A stretch of DNA of 36,758 nt from contig JAQUXV010000003.1 of NCBI GenBank assembly GCA_028692205.1, positions 1 through 36,758 on the forward strand. Reading direction: 5' to 3'. Under the pieces are notes generated by a model, which searched no databases, was not told the origin of the DNA, and saw nothing but the letters and a program-made list of their open reading frames with translations. Shown here one piece after another: positions 8,246 to 18,269 of the stretch. Origin of the DNA: Eubacteriales bacterium. GTDB taxonomy: Bacteria > Bacillota_A > Clostridia > Christensenellales > Aristaeellaceae. The position numbers and the translations under genes are program-made. The number at the start of each line of letters is the position of its first letter. Positions within the stretch are counted from its first letter, which is position 1.

Positions 8246-9129
8246 CGACCGCCAACATGAAACGCCGCCCCCGGCAGCCCCTCCTGCAAAGCCGCACGCA
8301 CCGGAAGCGAATCGCAAATATTGCGGCAATTCTCCTGCTTCTGTTGCTGACGTTTATGGTGATGTTGCCCATCTGGTGGATTTTCCGTTCCAGCCTGATG
8401 ACCAACGCAGAGTTGTATGCCTATCCGCCCAGTTTTTTCCCCAAGGTTTGGCGGTGGTATAATTATCCGGAAACGCTGGTGTATTTCCCCTTCTGGTCTT
8501 ATTTAAAAAACACGCTTACCATCATCGTACCCAGCGTGTTGGGCGCTACCTTCACCGCCACGCTCGGCGGATATGCCTTCGCACGGCTGCGCTTCCGTGG
8601 CCGGGACTTGCTATTCGGCCTTTGCGTGGGTTCCATGCTGCTGCCGACGATGGTTACGCTGGTCCCGCTCTACATCGGCTGGAGCCGTCTCCTGCACCTT
8701 ACCGATACCTATTGGCCGCTGATCTTGCCGCACTTTTGCGGCGGCGGTGCCTTCAGCATCTTCCTCATCCGCCAGTTCATCCGGTCTATCCCGCGTGAAT
8801 TGGATGAAGCCGCCACCATCGACGGGTGTGGATACATGAAAATTTTATTTTTCATCATCATGCCTGCGATTAAGTCCGCAATGATTGTGATTGCATTGCT
8901 AAAATTCATAGAACTATGGAACGACCTGTTGCAGCAGGTCGTCTATATCAACTTTCAAAAGGACTATACCATCGCGCTGGGGTTAAGCCTGTTCAAGGGA
9001 TCATTGAAATCGGATTGGTCCAAGATCATGGCCGCGACGTGCATGGCGTTTGTCCCCGGGGTTTTATTCTATCTGATCGGTCAGCGGTATTTTGTGGAAG
9101 GCATCGTAATGACCGGCATGAAAAATTAG
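8242..9129 (+). CDS. Sugar ABC transporter permease, MalG type
   Basis: 295 residues, start ATG inside the preceding stop (ATGA), with GGGGGAG upstream. Six membrane helices, the EAATIDGCGYMKILF EAA loop in the C-terminal half and the typical closing GIVMTGMKN. It is the second channel subunit of the left CUT1 importer. Confidence 0.92.
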   Translation: MTTANMKRRPRQPLLQSRTHRKRIANIAAILLLLLLTFMVMLPIWWIFRSSLMTNAELYAYPPSFFPKVWRWYNYPETLVYFPFWSYLKNTLTIIVPSVLGATFTATLGGYAFARLRFRGRDLLFGLCVGSMLLPTMVTLVPLYIGWSRLLHLTDTYWPLILPHFCGGGAFSIFLIRQFIRSIPRELDEAATIDGCGYMKILFFIIMPAIKSAMIVIALLKFIELWNDLLQQVVYINFQKDYTIALGLSLFKGSLKSDWSKIMAATCMAFVPGVLFYLIGQRYFVEGIVMTGMKN

Positions 9130-9152
9130 AGGACTGTTATGGTAAGCCGTAG

Positions 9153-10844
<1,692 letters not shown>

Positions 10845-10868
10845 CCGGCTGTCGGCCCCAATAAAAGA

Positions 10869-10916
10869 ACAGGAAAGCGGCTCCGATCCGATAAAGGAAC
10901 GGAGCCGCTTTCCTGT
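10869..10916. terminator. Bidirectional hairpin between convergent operons
   Basis: ACAGGAAAGCGGCTCC (10869-10884) pairs perfectly with GGAGCCGCTTTCCTGT (10901-10916), loop 16 nt. It lies between the GH51 stop (plus) and the GH127 stop (minus). T runs are weak on both sides, so termination strength is uncertain. Confidence 0.7.
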
Positions 10917-10952
10917 GTATTCCTCTAATATGGTTCTTCAAATGAACGCAGG

Positions 10953-12962
10953 TTACCGCTTGTACCGCATCCATACGCGCATTTCACCGCGGCCACGGTT
11001 GTTCCAGCAATAATAGGGTACGGCTTTCAGAACTGTTTTCTCCATCGCAGGCGCTTCCGTGCCATACAGCGTATCCGATGCGTCCGTCTCCCGCCATCCC
11101 TGCACCAGCAGCGCATTGGAAGCGGCATCTACGGGGCATTCACAGGCTTGCGGCGTTTGGGAAGGATCGACGATCAGGGAACCCAACCCCGCGCCGTTGT
11201 CCGCCTGCTCGAAGCAATACACCAGCGGCCCCTGCGTAAGCGCGGTTTTCCCGGCGTCCGTCGATACGGCTCCCTTTGCGTACACGAAACGGGGGCGCAC
11301 CTGCAGCACAAGGTCGATCTGCGTTTCGCCCGCCGCACAGCAGACCTCCGCAAAACCTTTACGGATCTCCGGCTGGGTTTCCACTCCGTTTATCCTGAGG
11401 CTGTTCAGCGGCGAATGGCCGGGGATGCGCAGCCACAGCTTTCTCGCCTTTCCCGACCGCAATTGCAGCCGTACCTTTCCGCTGATCGGGTAATCGGTCT
11501 GCAGGGACAGGGTATCGCCGTTTCCCAGCGCGGTTTCGGCGGACAGGTACAGGTACACATACGTTTCTTCCCCATCCGTACTCAGCAGATATTGCCCAAG
11601 CGAGCCCAGCGTACGAGCAATGTTGGTTGGGCAGCAAGCCACGTCGAACCATTGCTGGCGTTCCGGCGTCACGTGGGCAAGGCTTGCGCTGTGGTCGCAG
11701 AAATCCGGCGTGATCTCCAGCGGGCTTACATAAAAGAACCGGTTTCCATCACGGTTTACCCCTGCGAGCACGCGGTTATACAGCGCGTTTTCCATCACGT
11801 CCGCATAAGCGGCGTCGCGCTCCATGCGGCACATTCTGAGCGCGAAGAGCGCAAGCCCGATGGAGGCGCAGGTTTCGCAGTAGCAGGTGTCGTTGGGCAG
11901 GTCATAATTCCCGCTGAACCGTTCCCCTTTTTCCACACTGCCAATGCCGCCCGTGATGTACAGTTTTTGATTGCGAATGTTGTCAAATATCTTGCGGCAC
12001 GCCTGCCACAGCTCCTCGTCCTGATATTCCAGCGCCAGATCCGCCATGGCGCAGTAAAGGTAGGTGGCGCGCACGGCGTGGCCCTCGGCCGTTGTTTGCT
12101 CCCGAGGGGGCTTGTGGATTTGCGCATAGGTTGGGTCCATCATAAAATCCCCGTTATAATGGGTTTTCCCGCCTCGCGCAGCAAGCTCCTGAACAAAGTA
12201 CAGCGGCTTTTGCCCCCGTTGATTGATAAAGTACAGCGCCAGATCAAGATACCGTTTTTCGCCCGTTGCGTGATACAGCTTCACCAACGCCAGTTCAATT
12301 TCCTCGTGCCCCGGATAGCCCTTCAGCTTTCCTTCCTCCGGCCCGAAAACCTGATCAATCAGATCGGCGTACCGGCACATGACCGAGAGGAAGCGCCGCT
12401 TTCCGGTGGCCTCGGCATACGCAACGGCAGCTTCCATCAAGTGTCCGGCGCAGTAAAGCTCGTGCCCCTCCATCAGGTTTGTCCACCGTTTGCCGGGCTC
12501 CGTCAGCGTAAAGTAGGTATTCAGGTATCCGTCCTCGCACTGCGCCTGTTCTATCAAAGCAATGCAATCGTCCGCACGCTGCTCCAGCTCCGGATCGGGA
12601 TGTGTTTGCAGGCTGTAGGCCACCGCCTCCAGCCATTTGGCCAAGTCGGAATCCTGAAAGATGACGCCGTAACGTTCGCCCTCTTCCAGCCCCGCGGCGA
12701 TACGGAAATTTCGCAAGCAGCCGCTGGCAACAGGGGTGTCCTCGATAGCGTCGGAACCCTCCAGCTGATGAGAAGTTTTTTCGCTCAGCATTTTGGAAAC
12801 TTCTTCACGAGAACGGTTTTCGGGAGTGCCGGGGGCCCCTCCATCGTTGAGAATATTCCATTGATAGGGAATGATCTCGCTGTGCAGCTTCCCGATATAA
12901 TGGCTGAACAGAGGGTCTGTAATTTTGATATCCTGCAGGGGCCGTGGCATCAGACGTGTCAT
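10953..12962 (-). CDS. GH127 beta-L-arabinofuranosidase
   Basis: 669 residues, no signal peptide, AAAGGAAG upstream of the start. It belongs to the DUF1680/HypBA1 family, which removes beta-L-arabinofuranose by a cysteine nucleophile. Family blocks seen: GHELYCAGHLMEAAVAY, PGHEEIELALVKLY, TGGIGSVEKGERF, YCETC and VACCPTNIAR. Against HypBA1, the acid/base E322 corresponds to E347, the zinc ligands E338/C340 to E363/C365, and the nucleophile C417 and ligand C418 to C443/C444, all with consistent spacing. It is the last gene of the minus-strand ABC operon, 31 nt after the MalG-type permease. It probably acts on imported arabino-oligosaccharides in the cytoplasm. Confidence 0.94.
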   Translation of the reverse strand: MTRLMPRPLQDIKITDPLFSHYIGKLHSEIIPYQWNILNDGGAPGTPENRSREEVSKMLSEKTSHQLEGSDAIEDTPVASGCLRNFRIAAGLEEGERYGVIFQDSDLAKWLEAVAYSLQTHPDPELEQRADDCIALIEQAQCEDGYLNTYFTLTEPGKRWTNLMEGHELYCAGHLMEAAVAYAEATGKRRFLSVMCRYADLIDQVFGPEEGKLKGYPGHEEIELALVKLYHATGEKRYLDLALYFINQRGQKPLYFVQELAARGGKTHYNGDFMMDPTYAQIHKPPREQTTAEGHAVRATYLYCAMADLALEYQDEELWQACRKIFDNIRNQKLYITGGIGSVEKGERFSGNYDLPNDTCYCETCASIGLALFALRMCRMERDAAYADVMENALYNRVLAGVNRDGNRFFYVSPLEITPDFCDHSASLAHVTPERQQWFDVACCPTNIARTLGSLGQYLLSTDGEETYVYLYLSAETALGNGDTLSLQTDYPISGKVRLQLRSGKARKLWLRIPGHSPLNSLRINGVETQPEIRKGFAEVCCAAGETQIDLVLQVRPRFVYAKGAVSTDAGKTALTQGPLVYCFEQADNGAGLGSLIVDPSQTPQACECPVDAASNALLVQGWRETDASDTLYGTEAPAMEKTVLKAVPYYCWNNRGRGEMRVWMRYKR

Positions 12963-12993
12963 AAGGGGTCTTCCTTTCCAGCTTTATTCTTGA

Positions 12994-13869
12994 TCAGCCC
13001 TTCATCCCGGAGGTTTTAATGCCCTGGATTAAGAATTTCGATCCAAACAGGTACAGCAGCATAGGCGGAAGGATCATTAGCGCGGAAGCGGCCATCAGCG
13101 TATGCCAGGTGGTTGCAAACGGAAAATCACCAAAATGCGTATAGCGCACCATCATCGCTACCGTCAGAGGCCTCCAGGTATCCTGAGTCAGGTAGATAAT
13201 CGGCTGAGTCAGTTCATTCCACCAGAATACCGCGGAAAGCACGCCGATCGTTGCAAACGTAGGTTTAGACAGCGGCACCAAAACCTTAAAAAATATACCG
13301 ACGCGGTTGCATCCGTCGATGCTTGCAGCTTCATCCAGTTCTTTGGGAATGCTGCGGAAGAATTGCCGAAACAGGAATACGTTGTAGGGATATGCAAAAA
13401 ACGAGGGGACGATCATCGGCAGCAGCGTGTCCAGCCAGCCAAACTGGTTGAACATGAGGTATTGCGGGATAATCAGCGAGATGCCGGGCACCAGCATGGT
13501 AGCGATAATCAGGGAGAAAAACAGCTTCTTGCCGGGAAATTCCATTCGGGCAAGCGGATAAGCAACCAGCGAGGAGGAAATCAGCGTTCCGCTGGTGCAT
13601 CCGAGAATCAACAAGAGTGTGTTGCTGAGGTACCGAAAAAACGATACATCCTCCAGTATCCGCGTGTAGTTGCTCCACTGCGGTTGCGCGGGCAAGAGGC
13701 GCGGGGGGAACTGGCTGACCTCCACCAGCGTTTTCAGCGAGCTGGAGGCAATCCAGATGATTGGGAAAAACAGGATCAGTGCCACGAGTATTTTCACAAG
13801 CGTAATCAGAAGGGCGTTTACAGCGCCGCGCCTTTTACTGCGGCGACGCCTGGTTAGCGACAGGTTCAT
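12994..13869 (-). CDS. Sugar ABC transporter permease, MalG type (right operon)
   Basis: 291 residues from the ATG at 13869, which has AAGGAGG 8 nt upstream. A GTG two codons earlier is only 2-3 nt from the same site and is less likely. Six hydrophobic segments, EAA loop EAASIDGCNRVGIFFKVLVP and C-terminal KTSGMKG. It starts 13 nt after the upstream permease gene and forms the importer channel with it. Confidence 0.92.
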   Translation of the reverse strand: MNLSLTRRRRSKRRGAVNALLITLVKILVALILFFPIIWIASSSLKTLVEVSQFPPRLLPAQPQWSNYTRILEDVSFFRYLSNTLLLILGCTSGTLISSSLVAYPLARMEFPGKKLFFSLIIATMLVPGISLIIPQYLMFNQFGWLDTLLPMIVPSFFAYPYNVFLFRQFFRSIPKELDEAASIDGCNRVGIFFKVLVPLSKPTFATIGVLSAVFWWNELTQPIIYLTQDTWRPLTVAMMVRYTHFGDFPFATTWHTLMAASALMILPPMLLYLFGSKFLIQGIKTSGMKG

Positions 13870-13882
13870 GGGCACGTCCTCC

Positions 13883-14800
13883 TTACACTTCGTAGTAGAC
13901 GAATTTCTTGGAAAGCCGGAACAGTATGGCGGCCAAAAAACACGCGATCATGAACAGCAGAACCGAAATCCCCGCGCCGTAGCCGACCTTATAATTCAAA
14001 AACGCCTCTTTGTAAATCGCCAGACTCAGAACGTTCGTCATACCGTTGGGATCGCCGGCGGTAAGCGGGTACAGCAGCGCAAACGAGCCGTTGAGCGCGC
14101 TGATGCTGCCCATCACCATATTGAACAACAGCACCGGAGAAATAATCGGCAGCGTAACGCTGACGAATTTGCGCCACGGGGTTGCACCGTCGATATCGCA
14201 GGCTTCGTACAACTCCTGGGGAACGTCTTTCAGGCCCGACAGGAAAATGAGCATCATCTGCCCGGTGCCGTAGGTATACAGAGTGACCCAAAAAACGGAG
14301 GGATATACGGTTTTAACGTCGAGCAGCCAATTGATTACAATGCGCTGCCCCGTGAGCTGCGAAAGCAGATAATTGAGGATTCCCGTATCGTTGCCTAAAA
14401 CCATTCGGAAGGCATAGGCCAGTGCCACGGTGGGGATTACCGCCGGAATGAAGTAAAAAAACTGAAAAGCCTTGTTTCCAATTTGTTTTCGGTTCAACAG
14501 CATGGCCGTGAGCAACGCCCAGATGGTGGTGATCACCATCATGCCGAGCGTGATGATGATCGTAACCTTGAGCGAATTCATCACCGTCGCGCTTTTAAAC
14601 ATATTGATATAGTTCTTGAATCCTATATACCGGGAAATACCCACCAGCTTGCGGTTGGTCAGGCTGATAACAAACATGTATAAAATCGGAAAAGCGGAAA
14701 ACAGCCCAAATCCGATAAACCATGGGCTCATAAAGGCATACGCCGTCAGGTTGTTGCGCCGCCGGCGTTTCTTTTGGGCGAGGGTCATCCCGTATCCCAT
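13883..14800 (-). CDS. Sugar ABC transporter permease, MalF/UgpA type (right operon)
   Basis: 305 residues. The ATG at 14800 has AAGGGAGGT 6 nt upstream. A longer frame to 14959 lacks a ribosome binding site and would add a non-homologous tail that overlaps a hairpin. N-terminus is basic (KKRRRRNN) followed by six membrane helices. The EAA loop is slightly divergent (YEACDIDGATPWRKFVSVTLP). It is the channel partner of the following permease. Confidence 0.92.
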   Translation of the reverse strand: MGYGMTLAQKKRRRRNNLTAYAFMSPWFIGFGLFSAFPILYMFVISLTNRKLVGISRYIGFKNYINMFKSATVMNSLKVTIIITLGMMVITTIWALLTAMLLNRKQIGNKAFQFFYFIPAVIPTVALAYAFRMVLGNDTGILNYLLSQLTGQRIVINWLLDVKTVYPSVFWVTLYTYGTGQMMLIFLSGLKDVPQELYEACDIDGATPWRKFVSVTLPIISPVLLFNMVMGSISALNGSFALLYPLTAGDPNGMTNVLSLAIYKEAFLNYKVGYGAGISVLLFMIACFLAAILFRLSKKFVYYEV

Positions 14801-14823
14801 ACACAGACCTCCCTTTATAAAGC

Positions 14824-14858
14824 AAGGGCCGCCGCCTGCGATACGTGCGGCGGCCCCT
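14824..14858 (-). other. Intergenic stem-loop after second substrate-binding gene
   Basis: AGGGCCGCCGC (14825-14835) pairs with GCGGCGGCCCCT (about 14847-14858). It lies between the binding-protein stop (15086) and the permease start, the same position as the hairpin at 7271-7306 in the other operon. The remaining 14860-15085 holds no supported gene. Confidence 0.55.
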
Positions 14859-15085
14859 GCGGGTCCGTTGTTTTCAGAGGCAATCCAGAAAGGGCCTGAT
14901 GGTTGCGCCCGTACTCGTCTTTGCCCGATGGCGTGGCCTGAAAGGTAAACCCGCATCAAGCCCGGTTCGGCAAACGTAAGCCCGAAACCATTGTCGCCAG
15001 ATCCCCAACATCGGAACCCCTGAGGAAACGAAGGCTCATTATCCTGTGGAAGGATTTCATCCTTGTTTCCATACCTTAGTCACGC

Positions 15086-16315
15086 TCAGTAACCGATTGT
15101 CTCCGCTGCGTAATCCGAGGCTTGCTGTACGGCTTCCTCGGGGGTGATCTGTCCCAGCAAAGCGGATTCGAACAGGCTGACCGCGTTGCCCGTTACGCCC
15201 GAAGGCAGGCAGGTGTATCCGAACACGCCGCAGGCAAGGGACGTGGTGATAGCATCCCAGTTGGTAATGGTTTTCGCGCTTTCCACCTTCCACGCGCCCT
15301 TATTGGCAATGGTCAATAGCGCAGAGGGGTTGCCGCTGGAAGAGCTGTTGATCCGCTGGCCGTCCTCACCCATCAGATACTCGATAACTTTCCACGCGGC
15401 ATCCGGGTTTTTGCAGGTGGAAGCAATGGTGTAGAAACCGGTGTGCAGGGTGTTGTACTGGCACTTGTTCACAGGCAGCGCAGCGATATCCCAGTTGAAG
15501 GTAAGCATATCGGCGTAGGTGAAGATCTGCCAGCTGCCCTGCCAGCTCATCGCGGCCATGCCGGAGGAGAAGAGGTCCGCGTCATCGGACGAAGGCGAGG
15601 GCATCACGCCTTCGTTGACCAGCGTGGCACAATCGGTAACAAAATCTACGGCGCCGTCGCCAATCACCAGTTCGCCGGTCGCGGGATCGAAGATCTGGTC
15701 TCCCGCCATGCCGACGCCGGCCCACCAAGTTTGCAGGTTGGGCAGCGTGCAGCCGTAAACAGCCGTGGAGCCATCCGCGTTATACTGGGTAAGCGCTCTG
15801 GAAGCCGACAGGAAATCCTCGTAAGACCAGTCGTTTGTGGGATAAGCAATGCCGGCCGCATCGAACATATCCTTGTTATAGTACATGATTTCGGTCGCGG
15901 CGCACCACGGCAGGCCGTAAGTGGCGCCCAATCCGGCCGACAGGTTCGCAACCGCGTCGATAAAGTCGTCGGTATTGATGGTAGAATTCGCCAGATAATC
16001 ATCCAGCGGCAGGATGCCCTTCGCCGCCGCGAAGTTGGCGAGATCGCATTCCCAAACCACCATGATATCCGCATCGTTCTTGGCGGCAATCATCTGGTTC
16101 AGCTTGGAAGAGTATTCCGTTTCCGGAACGACGGTTACATCCACGTTGATGCCGGTAGCCAGACCCGCCTGGTAGTACATGTTCATTTCCGGGTTTTCGT
16201 TGGGCTCGTTCCATACAAGCAGGGATACGTTCGTTGCGTCCTGCGCCAGGGCCGTGGGAACCAGGCCAACCAGCATCAGCGCGCAAAGCAGCAGGGAAAG
16301 AAGTTTGTTCTTCAT
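15086..16315 (-). CDS. Sugar ABC transporter substrate-binding protein (right operon)
   Basis: 409 residues, start ATG with GGAGGTG upstream. Signal peptide (KNKLLSLLLCALMLVGLVPTA then LAQ), with no cysteine at a lipobox position, as in the other binding protein here. Mature part carries family 1 features: SLLVWNEPNENPEMN, EIMYYNKDMFDAAGIAYP, MAAMSWQGSWQI and a C-terminal lobe ending in YAAETIGY. It is only distantly like the left-operon protein. Inferred to bind an arabinofuranosyl oligosaccharide, from the GH127 gene in the same operon. Driven by a consensus promoter at 16432-16460. Confidence 0.92.
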   Translation of the reverse strand: MKNKLLSLLLCALMLVGLVPTALAQDATNVSLLVWNEPNENPEMNMYYQAGLATGINVDVTVVPETEYSSKLNQMIAAKNDADIMVVWECDLANFAAAKGILPLDDYLANSTINTDDFIDAVANLSAGLGATYGLPWCAATEIMYYNKDMFDAAGIAYPTNDWSYEDFLSASRALTQYNADGSTAVYGCTLPNLQTWWAGVGMAGDQIFDPATGELVIGDGAVDFVTDCATLVNEGVMPSPSSDDADLFSSGMAAMSWQGSWQIFTYADMLTFNWDIAALPVNKCQYNTLHTGFYTIASTCKNPDAAWKVIEYLMGEDGQRINSSSSGNPSALLTIANKGAWKVESAKTITNWDAITTSLACGVFGYTCLPSGVTGNAVSLFESALLGQITPEEAVQQASDYAAETIGY

Positions 16316-16417
16316 GCGGAAACACCTCCAGATGTATTAATCGAGCGCACAATCTGCGCATCAATCCATGGTATGCCGTGTGTCTTGTAATAGTATCATT
16401 TATCATTTACGTGTTAT

Positions 16418-16460
16418 CTAAATTTAGTCTTATTATACTTGTTGCATATATGGCTGTCAA
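16418..16460 (-). promoter_or_regulatory. Promoter and palindromic operator of right sugar operon
   Basis: Minus strand TTGACA (16460-16455), 17-nt spacer, TATAAT (16437-16432). Just downstream, at about the start site, is the perfect 10-bp palindrome CTAAATTTAG (16427-16418), a plausible binding site for the ArsR-like regulator encoded immediately upstream. Confidence 0.75.
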
Positions 16461-16507
16461 TACCTTTTACAATTTTCATGCCGCCCTCCGCACAACCTCC
16501 CCGGGAG

Positions 16508-16544
16508 CAAGCAAGAAAGCCTGCCGCGAAGCATGCGGCAGGCT
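16508..16544 (-). terminator. Terminator of ArsR-like regulator gene
   Basis: AGCCTGCCGC (16544-16535 on the minus strand) pairs perfectly with GCGGCAGGCT (16527-16518), 7-nt loop, followed by TTCTTGCTTGC. It separates the regulator from the substrate-binding gene promoter. Confidence 0.75.
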
Positions 16545-16569
16545 CAGCATCCGTGGGAATGAAACGGGA

Positions 16570-17538
16570 TCAGTCCTCGATGAAGAACTTGATCATCAGT
16601 CCATGGTTGTAATGCCCGAAATCGCTCCCGAATAACATGATCCCGTTCATATGCTTTGCATCCGGCTTAATCCCGATACGAAGCGTAAGGTAGCGGTTTT
16701 GCTCGTCGAGGATCTCTCCCGATAAGGTATCATTGGTTTTCCATTTGTTGATAAAGCAGCCGCCTTCGTTGATGGAAAGCTTCACCAGCTCTCCGTGATA
16801 CGGCAGCGTCCGCCACCATGTCGGCGTGAATATCGCTTCCTCGCGCGAGGTTCCCACGCCCACCGTTTGCGTGCCGATTTCCACGCCATTGACCCAGAAG
16901 GTAACGTCGGTAACATCCTCGGTAATCTGGTCCACCGCGATGCCCGGCGGCAGGGTAAGCGCTTCGTGCGTTTTAACCATATGGTGGGCGGCCAGCTCCA
17001 TATTGATTTTAATTTTCGTGATATGCCGGCCGATAAACAGCGGGTCCATCGGGATTCGGTATTCAAGATAACCGAAAGCCGTCCAGACAATCGCGGCGTT
17101 TACACGCTCCGTGCTAAAAAACGTGTTAGGATCATCCCACTTGCGGATGATATGGTTGTGGGTTGCCAGGCCGCAGGGCGCCCAAGCGTCGAACCCGAAA
17201 TAATTGCCGACCGCGATTTCATTTTCGTAATAAGTCTCTTCCTCATCCTCGCTTTTAACCGGATCGAAATCAAACACAAGCCGGTCGTATTCCCTGTGGC
17301 AGATTCTTTTTTTCCCTGCCGATCCGGATTGATACTTGCTGGTAATAAACCCTGCCTTCTCCAGCACGTTAATATGGACAAGCGTCGCTGTTTTAGACAA
17401 ATCCAGCCGCTCTGCGATTGATTGGATATTCATATCTCCCTCGGAAAGCATCGTCAGGATTTTCATCCGCGAATCACTGGACAGCGCTTTCACCACCGGC
17501 GTTACATGGCTGCCCTCGATGTACATTTCCTTTGCCAT
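16570..17538 (-). CDS. ArsR-like winged-helix regulator with C-terminal beta-rich domain
   Basis: 322 residues from the ATG at 17538; a TTG at 17556 is the alternative, neither has a strong ribosome binding site. The first 90 residues are an ArsR-type winged helix (VKALSSDSRMKILTMLSEGDMNIQSIAERLDLSKTATLVH). No CxC-type metal ligands are seen. The remaining 230 residues look beta-rich, with FWVNGVEIG and repeated aromatic strands suggestive of a jelly-roll or carbohydrate-binding sandwich. I infer a sugar-responsive regulator rather than a metal sensor. It sits directly upstream of, and in line with, the GH127 operon, which carries a palindrome near its start site. Confidence 0.75.
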   Translation of the reverse strand: MAKEMYIEGSHVTPVVKALSSDSRMKILTMLSEGDMNIQSIAERLDLSKTATLVHINVLEKAGFITSKYQSGSAGKKRICHREYDRLVFDFDPVKSEDEEETYYENEIAVGNYFGFDAWAPCGLATHNHIIRKWDDPNTFFSTERVNAAIVWTAFGYLEYRIPMDPLFIGRHITKIKINMELAAHHMVKTHEALTLPPGIAVDQITEDVTDVTFWVNGVEIGTQTVGVGTSREEAIFTPTWWRTLPYHGELVKLSINEGGCFINKWKTNDTLSGEILDEQNRYLTLRIGIKPDAKHMNGIMLFGSDFGHYNHGLMIKFFIED

Positions 17539-17582
17539 GGATACTTCACCACACAATCGTTACAATTCTTATGCTGTGTATG

Positions 17583-17611
17583 ATTATAGCATGCCGCTTT
17601 TCCGCTGGCAA
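17583..17611 (-). promoter_or_regulatory. Promoter of ArsR-like regulator gene
   Basis: Minus strand TTGCCA (17611-17606), 17 nt, TATAAT (17588-17583), about 45 nt upstream of the start codon. No terminator is visible between the agrB-like stop (17691) and this promoter, so read-through from the agr operon is possible. Confidence 0.7.
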
Positions 17612-17690
17612 TCGTGCAGGCGATACGGATTAAAGGCGTATCGTGCTGCTGTGCGCCGGCGTTAATGAACAGCGTTGCGTTTGATCCTTG

Positions 17691-18269
17691 TCAAGGCATA
17701 CCCCTTTTTGACGTTGACAAATGAACGGCTATAAGCCTTGAAATTGCACAAGCAAAAAGCGCAATACCGAACGATTGAATGCAAACCTGTTCTCCCCACA
17801 GTGCCACAGCAAACAAGCATACTGCCTGGATGAGTAGTGCGAACCTCGAACGCCTACACAGGTTTCTCTTCTGAGATAATAAATAACGCTTATTTTCATG
17901 AAATACCAGCGGGTATTTAAGCAGCAGTATCAGGCTTACAATCCCTAAACCTTCATATAAAAAAGGGTTAAACGAGAACGCAAAGGAAACAAGGCAGCAG
18001 AGCAGCCCACCCGCCATCGCGATAAAACATTTCAGATGTGTTGAAGCATGAAATCCACCGCCAAGTGTTTGATTGATATAAAAGACTGTGACCATTATCA
18101 ATGTTTCGGTTGTCCGGCCCAGTAAGAGCCCGATTAGAATTAGCCCCGTTGTACTGAAAAGCGTATATAGCGCCGTCTCAAATCCATAGATGTATATTTC
18201 ATGGTCATCAGCAATGATCACTCCCCGTTTCTCCAATGTCCGGACAATCATTTCAGCAAAGTCGTGCAA
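17691..18269 (-). CDS. agrB: AgrB-like propeptide-processing membrane protease
   Basis: 192 residues. The TTG start at 18269 has AAGGAG 8 nt upstream and overlaps the kinase gene by 22 nt. AgrB proteins are membrane cysteine proteases that cleave AgrD at its C-terminus and close the thiolactone ring. The conserved catalytic pair is present as H74 and C81 in GGGFHASTHLKC, the same 7-residue spacing as H77/C84 of Staphylococcus aureus AgrB. Four to six hydrophobic helices surround it. No agrD-type frame is found next to it in the usual place; the candidate substrate gene is 20603-20731 on the other strand. Confidence 0.9.
   Translation of the reverse strand: MHDFAEMIVRTLEKRGVIIADDHEIYIYGFETALYTLFSTTGLILIGLLLGRTTETLIMVTVFYINQTLGGGFHASTHLKCFIAMAGGLLCCLVSFAFSFNPFLYEGLGIVSLILLLKYPLVFHENKRYLLSQKRNLCRRSRFALLIQAVCLFAVALWGEQVCIQSFGIALFACAISRLIAVHLSTSKRGMP

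Noticed and set aside
11148..13019. Long plus-strand open frame opposite the GH127 gene
   Set aside because: It has no family motifs and no ribosome binding site, and mirrors a gene with clear catalytic residues; it is an antisense shadow of biased codon use. The same applies to long antisense frames at 1198-2301, 4862-5692, 15443-16390 and 34246-36321.
17557..17690. agrD in the usual place after agrB
   Set aside because: No start codon with a 35-60 codon frame and VPxxL-like end lies between the agrB stop and the regulator promoter.
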